Shown: positions 1-5,373 of the stretch, one piece after another
Numbering within the stretch: position 1 is the stretch's first letter
Layout of the letters: the number at the start of each line of letters is the position of its first letter
Origin: CAYJCL01 sp964370475
GTDB taxonomy: Bacteria > Bacillota_I > Bacilli_A > RF39 > UBA660
Reading direction: 5' to 3'
DNA: 5,453 nucleotides
NCBI GenBank assembly: GCA_964370475.1
Contig: CAYJJI010000034.1
Span: forward strand, 1 to 5,453
Notes under the pieces: generated by a model
What the model saw: the letters and a program-made list of their open reading frames with translations, nothing else
What the model was told of the DNA's origin: nothing
Databases searched by the model: none
Made by a program: the position numbers and the translations under genes

Positions 1-1686
1 TGTAGCTTTAACATCAACCATTGGGTATCCTGCTAATATTCCACCAGCCATTGCTTCTTGTAATCCTTTATCAGTTACTGGAATGTATTCACGAGGAACA
101 ACTCCACCAACGATTGAATCAACGAATTGATATCCGTTTTCTGGATTTGGTTCAAATTTAACCCAAACATGTCCGTATTGTCCACGTCCTCCAGATTGTT
201 TTACGTACTTACCTTCACATTCACCCATTTGAGTTAATGTTTCTCTATAAGCAACTTGTGGACGACCAACGTTAACTTCAACGTTGTTTTCGTCTTTCAT
301 TCTTCTAATTAAAACTTCTAAGTGTAATTCACCCATACCACTAATTACAGTTTGACCTGTTTCATGATCAGTTCTATATTTGAATGTAGGATCTTCTTCT
401 GCTAATTTTTGTAAAGCAGTACCCATTTTATCAACATCACCTTTTGATTTTGGTTCAACAGCCATATCGATAACTGGTAATGGGAATTCCATCCCTTTCA
501 TGATTACTGGAGATTTTTCTTCACATAATGTGTCAGCTGTAGTTGTATCTTTCAATCCAACTGCTGCTGCGATTTCTCCTGCATAAACTTCTGAAATTTC
601 TTTACGGTTATTAGCATGCATTTGTAATATACGACCGATTCTTTCTTTAACGCCTTTTGTAGCGTTAGTGATGTAAGAACCACTATTTAATTTTCCAGAG
701 TAAACTCTGAAGAATGCTAGTCTTCCTACAAATGGGTCAGCCATAATTTTAAATGCTAATGCTGTAAACGGTTCATTGTCTGATGGATGTCTTTCAATGT
801 CGTTTCCATTTTTATCAATACAAGATATTGATGCTACATCAGTTGGTGCAGGCATGTAATCTAGTACTGCATCTAATGCAAGTTTTACACCTATATTAGA
901 TAAAGCTGATCCACACATAACTGGGAAGAATTCAGATGCAAGTACACCTTTTCTGATTGCAGATTTGATTTCTTCTACTGTTAATTCATTTCCTTCAAGG
1001 AATTTTTCCATTAATGCATCATCATATTCAACAGCTTTTTCAATAAGATTCATTCTCATTGTTTCTGCTTTTTCTTTTAATTCTGCTGGAATTTCAATTT
1101 CAGTAGATTCTTCATGTTCTCCACCATCATATTGGTAAGCTTTCATTGTTACTAAGTCAATAATTCCATTGAATTCATTTTCAGATCCAATAGGACATTG
1201 AATTGGAGCATAGTTTGCTGCTAATCTTGATTCAATAGTTTTCATTGAAGCGAAGAAGTCAGCTCCTATTTTATCCATTTTGTTTATAAAGAACATTCTT
1301 GGTACTTTATATTCATTAGCTTGTCTCCAAACTGTTTCTGATTGAGGTTCTACACCTGCATTAGCATCTAGTAAACAGATTGATCCATCTAATACTCTTA
1401 GAGAACGTTGAACTTCAACTGTGAAGTCTACGTGTCCTGGAGTATCGATAATATTTAATCTATAGTTTTTCCAGTGAGCTGTTGTAGCTGCAGAAGTAAT
1501 TGTAATACCTCTTTCTTTTTCTTGTGCCATCCAGTCCATTTGAGAAGCTCCATCATGAGTTTCTCCAATTTTATGTGTTATTCCTGTATGGAATAATATT
1601 CTTTCTGTGAATGTTGTTTTCCCAGCATCGATATGAGCCATGATCCCAACATTTCTTAATTTGTCAATTGCAACGTCTCTTGCCAT
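1..1686 (-). CDS. fusA: Translation elongation factor G (EF-G), 3' end outside the window
   Basis: EF-G is the cytosolic GTPase that drives ribosomal translocation and, with RRF, ribosome recycling. The frame is open from an ATG at 1686-1684 to the window edge, giving 562 codons of an expected ~690, so the end of domain IV and domain V are missing. All GTPase motifs are visible: P-loop AHIDAGKTT (residues 17-25), switch I RGITI (59-63), DTPGH (81-85), NKMD (135-138) and GSA (259-261). Domain II follows, then domain III with SGMGELHLEV, and domain IV ending in YPMVDVKAT at the edge. The GASQMDWM and ITITSAATT segments match the housekeeping form rather than the tetracycline-resistance paralogues. 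The start lies 9 bp after the rpsG stop, with TAGGAGAG as ribosome binding site, so it is translated as the third gene of the str operon. No odd residues were seen in the GTPase core. Confidence 0.98.
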   Translation of the reverse strand, partial: MARDVAIDKLRNVGIMAHIDAGKTTFTERILFHTGITHKIGETHDGASQMDWMAQEKERGITITSAATTAHWKNYRLNIIDTPGHVDFTVEVQRSLRVLDGSICLLDANAGVEPQSETVWRQANEYKVPRMFFINKMDKIGADFFASMKTIESRLAANYAPIQCPIGSENEFNGIIDLVTMKAYQYDGGEHEESTEIEIPAELKEKAETMRMNLIEKAVEYDDALMEKFLEGNELTVEEIKSAIRKGVLASEFFPVMCGSALSNIGVKLALDAVLDYMPAPTDVASISCIDKNGNDIERHPSDNEPFTALAFKIMADPFVGRLAFFRVYSGKLNSGSYITNATKGVKERIGRILQMHANNRKEISEVYAGEIAAAVGLKDTTTADTLCEEKSPVIMKGMEFPLPVIDMAVEPKSKGDVDKMGTALQKLAEEDPTFKYRTDHETGQTVISGMGELHLEVLIRRMKDENNVEVNVGRPQVAYRETLTQMGECEGKYVKQSGGRGQYGHVWVKFEPNPENGYQFVDSIVGGVVPREYIPVTDKGLQEAMAGGILAGYPMVDVKAT

Positions 1687-1690
1687 ATGT

Positions 1691-1698
1691 CTCTCCTA
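1691..1698 (-). promoter_or_regulatory. fusA ribosome binding site overlapping the rpsG stop
   Basis: The minus strand reads TAGGAGAG, four bases before the fusA ATG-proximal ACAT. Its first three bases are the TAG stop codon of rpsG. This arrangement fits translational coupling of EF-G to S7 by terminating ribosomes; coupling is inferred, the overlap is seen. Confidence 0.75.
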
Positions 1699-2163
1699 CC
1701 ATCTATAGTGAGCAAATGCTTTGTTTGCTTCTGCCATTTTGTGAGTATCTTCACGTTTTTTAACAGCTCCACCAACACCTTTTGCTGCATCCATTATTTC
1801 GTTAGCTAAGTTTGTAGCCATTCCTTTACCGTTTCTTAATCTAGCATAGTTCACTAACCATCTTAGTGATAATGCTTGTGCACGGTCATCTTTAACTTCG
1901 ATCGGTACTTGGTAATTTGAACCACCAACACGACGAGATTTAACTTCTAAAGCTGGACGAATATTTTCCATTGCTTTAGTATAAACTTCTATTGGTTCTT
2001 CACCAGTAGTTTCTTTTATAATGTCAAATGCTTTATAAAGAATTTTTTCTGCAGTACCTTTTTTCCCATCATTCATTATTTGGTTAACTAATTTAGTAAC
2101 TACTTTTGAATTATAAATAGGATCTGGTAATACATCTCTTTTAACTGCACGTCTTTTACGCAT
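1696..2163 (-). CDS. rpsG: 30S ribosomal protein S7
   Basis: S7 (uS7) is the primary 16S rRNA binder that nucleates the 30S head and lines the E site. The 155-aa product has the usual bacterial length. It starts MRKRRAVKRDVLPDP and contains the family signatures VGGSNYQVP (about 79-87) and SLRWLVNYARLR (about 99-110), the latter part of the rRNA-binding helices, followed by KREDTHKMAEANKAF near the C-terminus. The ATG at 2163-2161 has a full AAAGGAGGA ribosome binding site 7 bases upstream (2179-2171). It sits 33 bp after rpsL and 9 bp before fusA, the standard str order. In E. coli S7 represses its own operon by binding a long rpsL-rpsG spacer; the spacer here is short, nearly all A/T and shows no stem, so that mechanism is unlikely in the same form. 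The stop is TAG. Confidence 0.98.
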   Translation of the reverse strand: MRKRRAVKRDVLPDPIYNSKVVTKLVNQIMNDGKKGTAEKILYKAFDIIKETTGEEPIEVYTKAMENIRPALEVKSRRVGGSNYQVPIEVKDDRAQALSLRWLVNYARLRNGKGMATNLANEIMDAAKGVGGAVKKREDTHKMAEANKAFAHYRW

Positions 2164-2196
2164 TATTATTTCCTCCTTTACTTATTTTTTAATTTA

Positions 2197-2607
2197 TTAT
2201 TTAGGTTTTTTTGTTCCGTATTTACTACGACTTTGCTTACGGTTGTTAACACCTTGAGTATCTAGTGTTCCACGGATTACATGATAACGAACCCCGATAA
2301 GGTCTTTAACACGTCCACCACGAATTAATACTACACTATGTTCTTGTAAGTTATGTCCTTCTCCTGGTATATAAGTATCTACTTCTCTACCATTTGATAA
2401 TCTAACACGCGCATATTTTCTTAATGCTGAGTTTGGTTTTTTTGGTGTTCTTGTAGCAACTTTTGTACAAACCCCTCTTTTTTGTGGGCTATTAGATTTT
2501 GTAGTTTTACGTTCCATACTATTAAATCCAACGTTTAACACTGGACTTTTACTTTTTCTCTTTTTATCTTTACGATTTTTACGAACTAATTGATTAATAG
2601 TAGGCAT
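2197..2607 (-). CDS. rpsL: 30S ribosomal protein S12
   Basis: S12 (uS12) sits at the 30S decoding centre and controls tRNA selection accuracy; it is the classic streptomycin target protein. The 136-aa product matches the longer Bacillota form, with MPTINQL at the start, PQKRGVCTKV, then TPKKPNSALRKYARVRL, GEGHNLQEHSVVLIRGGRVKDL and RSKYGTKKPK at the end. The two lysines where resistance mutations usually arise are intact (K56 and K101, Bacillus-type numbering). Residue 104 is Ile (codon ATC) where the family motif is normally VKDLPGVRYH, which is unusual (see findings). The start is ATG at 2607-2605 with AAAGGAGGG (2620-2612) four bases upstream. It is the first gene of the str operon, behind a strong promoter and a structured leader. 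The stop is TAA. Confidence 0.98.
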   Translation of the reverse strand: MPTINQLVRKNRKDKKRKSKSPVLNVGFNSMERKTTKSNSPQKRGVCTKVATRTPKKPNSALRKYARVRLSNGREVDTYIPGEGHNLQEHSVVLIRGGRVKDLIGVRYHVIRGTLDTQGVNNRKQSRSKYGTKKPK

Positions 2608-2623
2608 AATACCCTCCTTTCAT

Positions 2624-2646
2624 GTGCACACACCCTGGTGTATCAC
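2624..2646 (-). promoter_or_regulatory. Leader hairpin 2, just upstream of the rpsL Shine-Dalgarno
   Basis: On the transcript, GUGAUACAC (2646-2638) pairs with GUGUGU plus CAC (2633-2628 and 2626-2624). This gives nine pairs, one of them G-U, with a single bulged G at 2627 and a CAGG tetraloop at 2637-2634. The stem ends three bases before the Shine-Dalgarno sequence. There is no downstream U-run, so it is not a terminator. The AGGGUG inside it (2636-2631) could instead pair with CACCCU (2678-2673) in hairpin 1, so the two hairpins could compete. Confidence 0.5.
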
Positions 2647-2652
2647 GATTTC

Positions 2653-2693
2653 CTTTAAATTAAGCTCCACAAAGGGTGAAACTTGATTTAAAA
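2653..2693 (-). promoter_or_regulatory. Leader hairpin 1 with anti-Shine-Dalgarno-like loop (rpsL leader)
   Basis: Bases 2693-2676 face 2653-2670 as an 18-position stem: 14 Watson-Crick pairs, three G-U pairs and one C/A mismatch (2685/2661), closed by CAC/GUG under a 5-nt loop CCUUU (2675-2671). The stem begins within about four bases of the inferred transcription start. The loop is the exact complement of AAAGG (2620-2616) in the rpsL ribosome binding site. No U-run follows, so a terminator role is unlikely. I read it as a structured 5' leader that may sequester the ribosome binding site, bind a regulator such as a ribosomal protein, or protect the mRNA 5' end. I do not recognise it as a known leader family. 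Confidence 0.55.
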
Positions 2694-2702
2694 TGCATCA
2701 TT

Positions 2703-2731
2703 AATATATCAAAACTGTTGATTTTTGTCAA
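2703..2731 (-). promoter_or_regulatory. Strong sigma-70/SigA-type promoter of the str operon
   Basis: The minus strand has a perfect TTGACA -35 box (2731-2726), a 17-bp spacer and TATATT as -10 (2708-2703, 5 of 6 consensus). TGA directly before the -10 box gives a TGn extended -10. A/T tracts rich in ATAA lie just upstream, as in promoters with UP elements. The expected start is near 2697-2696, giving a leader of about 89 nt before rpsL. This is by far the best promoter in the window, as expected for a ribosomal operon. Confidence 0.88.
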
Positions 2732-2733
2732 CA
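2716..2733. repeat. Inverted repeat covering the rpsL -35 box
   Basis: TGTTGA at 2716-2721 and TCAACA at 2728-2733 form a perfect 6-bp inverted repeat with a 6-bp spacer. One arm contains most of the -35 hexamer of the str promoter. It could be a small operator. Part of the symmetry follows from the TTGACA box itself, so chance is a serious alternative. Confidence 0.3.
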
Positions 2734-2790
2734 CTTATTCAAGTTATATTTATATTTGTTTTACTTATTAAGAATTTTATTTTTAATTAT

Positions 2791-2821
2791 AAAAAAAGAT
2801 AACTATTTATTTAAGTCATCT
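2791..2821 (-). terminator. Weak intrinsic terminator after lemA
   Basis: On the minus strand AGATGAC (2821-2815) pairs with GTTATCT (2803-2797), with one G-U pair and an 11-nt loop. It runs into seven T residues (2797-2791). The 5' arm and loop lie in the last codons of lemA and the stop codon. The stem is short and A/T-rich, so termination may be partial. Its position just before the str promoter makes the role sensible. Confidence 0.5.
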
Positions 2822-3423
2822 ATTTTTTGTTTGTATTTTTCTTTTTGGTAATCTTCATATACTGGTACTGGTCTTTTTTTAGCTTCTGCATCAGCTTCAT
2901 ACATTTTGTATTCATCTCTAAAACCTAGTATTCCAGCAAATAAAACGTTTGGAAACATTTGAATAGCATTTATATAATCTTCAACATTTTGATTATATTG
3001 CTTTCTTGATGCAATAACATTTTCTTCTACTGTTATATTTTCACTTATTACTTTATTTATTGTATCAATAGTTTTTAGTTCAGGGTATTGTTCGTGAATC
3101 TGTCTCATCCCTGAGAACATGCTTCCAACTGCTCTATCTATTTGTTGTACTGCAGCGATATCATTATTACGATTATCATATGATTTTCTTAATTCATCAA
3201 ACCCAGTTCTGTTTTTAGCAATAGCTCTATAAACTTCTGATTCATGGTCTAGAACTCTTTCAGCTTGTGAAAACAAACTTGACATTAAGTCGAATCTTCT
3301 TTGTAATTCTGCATCAATTGTACCAATTGATTTTTTGATTGCTGTTCTTTTGCTTACTAAATTGTTATATGTTAACAATAGTAGCACAGCTAATACTCCT
3401 AGTATTATTAAAGCTATAGTCAT
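2803..3423 (-). CDS. lemA: LemA family membrane-anchored protein
   Basis: This is a LemA family protein, a widespread family with one N-terminal membrane helix and a mostly helical extracytoplasmic or cytoplasmic domain; its biochemical role is not established. The 206-aa product starts MTIALIILG, with a hydrophobic segment over residues 2-18, followed by the family motif YNNLVSKR, then IDAELQRRFDLM, and near the C-terminus the diagnostic YNQNVEDYINAIQMFPN and GFRDEYKMYEAD. The tail is highly charged and Lys-rich. I chose the ATG at 3423-3421 because AGAGAGGTGA (3438-3429) lies five bases upstream. A GTG at 3432-3430 would add three residues (209 aa), but it lies inside that ribosome binding site. 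It follows the DUF3137-like gene by 34 bp with no promoter or terminator between, so the two are probably cotranscribed. The stop is TAG. Confidence 0.9.
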   Translation of the reverse strand: MTIALIILGVLAVLLLLTYNNLVSKRTAIKKSIGTIDAELQRRFDLMSSLFSQAERVLDHESEVYRAIAKNRTGFDELRKSYDNRNNDIAAVQQIDRAVGSMFSGMRQIHEQYPELKTIDTINKVISENITVEENVIASRKQYNQNVEDYINAIQMFPNVLFAGILGFRDEYKMYEADAEAKKRPVPVYEDYQKEKYKQKIDDLNK

Positions 3424-3428
3424 TGTTG

Positions 3429-3438
3429 TCACCTCTCT
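3429..3438 (-). promoter_or_regulatory. lemA ribosome binding site that decides the start
   Basis: AGAGAGGTGA matches the 3' end of 16S rRNA through AGGTGA and is followed by five bases (CAACA) and ATG. The in-frame GTG lies within this sequence, so using it as start would leave no properly spaced ribosome binding site. This supports the shorter, 206-aa LemA. Confidence 0.65.
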
Positions 3439-3457
3439 TTCTTATATATCCAACTAA

Positions 3458-4894
3458 TTAATTAGTAGATTTTTGTGTGATTTCATCGAATGTAGATGCT
3501 ATTGCATCTTCTTTGTCCATTTCGTTATCTGAACATTCATCTAATAGTAGTGACTCTGTGAAAAATCCACTATCACTTTCGTATAAAGGATTTGAATCAT
3601 TTTCTATTGAATAAGAATCAACTAGAGTTAATTTTTTGAAATATTTATTTATTAAATATTCAATCATGAATAATTCATACATCTTTGATAATCTACTACA
3701 TTTTAAATCATCATTAGTTATTGAACTTACATTTAAGAATCCTTTGAAATAATCTTTTGGTTTTTTAAAGATACTCTTATCACTATTTAATAAATTTAGT
3801 GTAGACTGTTCTTTAGCAAATTGAATATTAATTCCGTTATTTATTACCATAGAATATGGACCGTATTTTTTTCTTAGAAACAATAACAGTTCTTCTACTT
3901 GTGGAGTTATAATTTTATGTGCATTAAGTACTGCTTCTTCTTGTTTTTCTTTGCTTGTAAATAAGTTTCCTAGTTTATTAACAGATACGTTGTTAATTTC
4001 GTTTTTAATCACGTCATCAACACCCATTTTATCTAATACATTTCCAAATCCCGTTTTTCTCATTGCATTTTCTAACATACCATTTGCAGTATCTGTTGCA
4101 ATATCTCTAACTTTCTTTTGTGTATCTTGACTTACTAGTTTTGATAAATTTTCATTTTTAGGATATATAGTACAATCAAAAATTTTATTTAACTCTCCAG
4201 TATTGAATGAAAATCTAGTTCGATCATTAGTCATTCCATCAACAGTAGCTTCTGTTAGATGAGATACGAAAGTTTCGTCTGTATCTATTCTTATCGCTGT
4301 GTCGTTATTACTGTTTATATCTAAACTAAAAGCAAAACCTTCAAAGACTTTATCTGTTCTAGTTTCAGTCCTACTTCCGCTGCTCGTTTGAACTCTTTCT
4401 TTTGATACGTATTCTAGTTCTACTTCGTACATTTTTCCTAATGTTTTATTTTCTTGAGTCATTATTACAAAATCAATTAAACTTTTAATATTTTTTTTAT
4501 TGTATCTGTATAGATCTCCCAATCCTGTTGCTTCATAATTTATTAGTTGTGATTTCGTAGTATTTTCAGCATTTATTCCTGCGTAATTTGCTATTAGTTG
4601 AGGTATATGAGAATAATAGAATCTTTCATACACTTCTCTGTCTTTACTAAATTTAAGATAACCAATAAATGCTCCAACAAATAATCCGATTATTATCCCT
4701 GGAATTGATGATTGATATATCAAGTGAGTTATTACTCCTAGTAATATTGCTCCAATAATACCTGCACCTATAATTTTCATATTTGCTGTTCTAGATACTT
4801 TTTTATATTTATATGCTAACTTTAAAACTTCTTTAGTTTTGTCTAGAGTATAATATTTTCTAAAATCGGCTTCACTTCTTTTTATATCTTCCAT
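3458..4894 (-). CDS. DUF3137-like two-helix membrane protein, LemA partner, with central insertion
   Basis: No function is known. I assign it to the DUF3137 type from its architecture and its place directly upstream of lemA; the two families are often neighbours. The 478-aa product has a charged N-terminal part (1-38), two closely spaced membrane helices (about 41-60 and 64-80, GIIGAILLGVI and IIIGLFVGAFIGY), then a soluble domain. That domain carries an Arg/Thr/Ser-rich stretch before VFEGFAFSLDIN (183-194), FDCTIYP (239-245) and ITPQVEELLLFLRKKYG (329-345), resembling the family's FKGLFF..FD, FEVYS and LLTP..ME segments. About 80 residues (246-328) separate the last two blocks, which I believe are normally almost adjacent. 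The last 50 residues are acidic. The ATG at 4894-4892 has AGGTAGG (4906-4900) five bases upstream, weaker than the ribosomal sites. The stop is TAA. Family assignment is by eye and only moderately sure; that it is a real gene is near certain. Confidence 0.8.
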   Translation of the reverse strand: MEDIKRSEADFRKYYTLDKTKEVLKLAYKYKKVSRTANMKIIGAGIIGAILLGVITHLIYQSSIPGIIIGLFVGAFIGYLKFSKDREVYERFYYSHIPQLIANYAGINAENTTKSQLINYEATGLGDLYRYNKKNIKSLIDFVIMTQENKTLGKMYEVELEYVSKERVQTSSGSRTETRTDKVFEGFAFSLDINSNNDTAIRIDTDETFVSHLTEATVDGMTNDRTRFSFNTGELNKIFDCTIYPKNENLSKLVSQDTQKKVRDIATDTANGMLENAMRKTGFGNVLDKMGVDDVIKNEINNVSVNKLGNLFTSKEKQEEAVLNAHKIITPQVEELLLFLRKKYGPYSMVINNGINIQFAKEQSTLNLLNSDKSIFKKPKDYFKGFLNVSSITNDDLKCSRLSKMYELFMIEYLINKYFKKLTLVDSYSIENDSNPLYESDSGFFTESLLLDECSDNEMDKEDAIASTFDEITQKSTN

Positions 4895-4906
4895 ATTTAC
4901 CTACCT

Positions 4907-4951
4907 ATTAAAAATATATCATAAATTTTAATTATTTGATATATTTTTAAT
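4907..4951. repeat. Perfect 14-bp inverted repeat upstream of the DUF3137-like gene
   Basis: ATTAAAAATATATC (4907-4920) and GATATATTTTTAAT (4938-4951) are exact inverse complements with a 17-bp spacer; their centres are 31 bp apart, about three helical turns. One arm ends directly beside the ribosome binding site at 4906-4900 and overlaps the possible -10 box. It may be an operator, or an RNA hairpin in transcripts reading through from rplL. The local sequence is almost all A/T, which raises the chance of accidental symmetry. Confidence 0.55.
4918..4923 (-). promoter_or_regulatory. Possible -10 box for the DUF3137-like/lemA unit
   Basis: TATGAT (5 of 6 consensus) lies 24 bases upstream of the start codon, between the rplL terminator and the gene. 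No convincing -35 box is found 16-18 bp upstream (only A/T-rich hexamers). A promoter is expected here because a terminator precedes the gene, but the exact site is uncertain. Confidence 0.3.
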
Positions 4952-4963
4952 GTTATTTTACAT

Positions 4964-4988
4964 AAAAAAAATGACTTACGTCATTTTT
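4964..4988 (-). terminator. Intrinsic terminator after rplL
   Basis: On the minus strand AAAAATGAC (4988-4980) pairs perfectly with GTCATTTTT (4975-4967) around a GTAA tetraloop. It continues into an eight-T run (4971-4964), of which the first five are in the stem. It begins two bases after the rplL stop codon. It is A/T-rich but otherwise a textbook Rho-independent terminator, separating rplJL from the DUF3137-like/lemA unit. Confidence 0.85.
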
Positions 4989-4990
4989 AA

Positions 4991-5356
4991 TTAAGCTAAT
5001 TCGATTGTAGCTCCAGCTTCTTCAAGTTGAGCTTTAATAGCTTCAGCTTCTTCAGCAGGAATGTTTTCTTTGATGTTACCACCGTTATCAGCTAATCCTT
5101 TAGCTTCAACTAATCCTAAACCAGTTAATTCTTTAACGATTTTGATTACAGCGATTTTGTTTCCTCCAGCACTAGTTAATACTACAGTTTTTGTAGATGG
5201 ACCAGTTGCTTCAGCAGCTGCTGCAGCAGGAGCTGCTGCTACTGCGCTTGGATCTACTCCAAATTCTTCTTTCATTGCGTCAACTAATTCTTTTACTTCA
5301 AGAATAGTCATTTCTTTAAGACTTGCAATAAAGTCTTCAGTTTTAATTTTTGCCAT
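4991..5356 (-). CDS. rplL: 50S ribosomal protein L7/L12
   Basis: L7/L12 (bL12) forms the flexible stalk of the 50S subunit and recruits the translational GTPases, including the EF-G encoded downstream here. The 121-aa product has the usual length: an N-terminal dimerisation domain (1-33), an Ala-rich hinge (about 38-50) and a C-terminal factor-binding domain with GGNKIAVIKIVKELTGLGL (64-82). The conserved surface residues K67, A69, I71, K72, G80 and K86 are present. The helix normally read as KEAKDLV is here VEAKGLA (83-89), losing one lysine and one aspartate. The ATG at 5356-5354 has GAAAGGA (5373-5367) ten bases upstream, 17 bp after rplJ. The stop is TAA, followed at once by a terminator, so no rpoB is cotranscribed with it. 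Confidence 0.98.
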   Translation of the reverse strand: MAKIKTEDFIASLKEMTILEVKELVDAMKEEFGVDPSAVAAAPAAAAAEATGPSTKTVVLTSAGGNKIAVIKIVKELTGLGLVEAKGLADNGGNIKENIPAEEAEAIKAQLEEAGATIELA

Positions 5357-5373
5357 ATTATTCTTTTCCTTTC

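Noticed and set aside
380..586. Plus-strand 68-codon open frame
   Set aside because: It lies wholly antisense to fusA, whose frame is unmistakable EF-G; composition mirrors the opposite strand and no ribosome binding site or family motif is seen.
2594..2623. Nine-codon open frame starting at ATG 2623-2621 and overlapping the rpsL start in another frame
   Set aside because: No Shine-Dalgarno precedes this ATG; the good site at 2620-2612 is inside the frame and serves rpsL.
2653..2693. Leader hairpin 1 as a terminator for lemA
   Set aside because: It lies downstream of a strong promoter and is followed by GGAAAUCG rather than a U-run.
3424..3432. GTG start for lemA giving a 209-aa protein
   Set aside because: The GTG is part of the AGAGAGGTGA ribosome binding site that is ideally spaced for the ATG at 3423.
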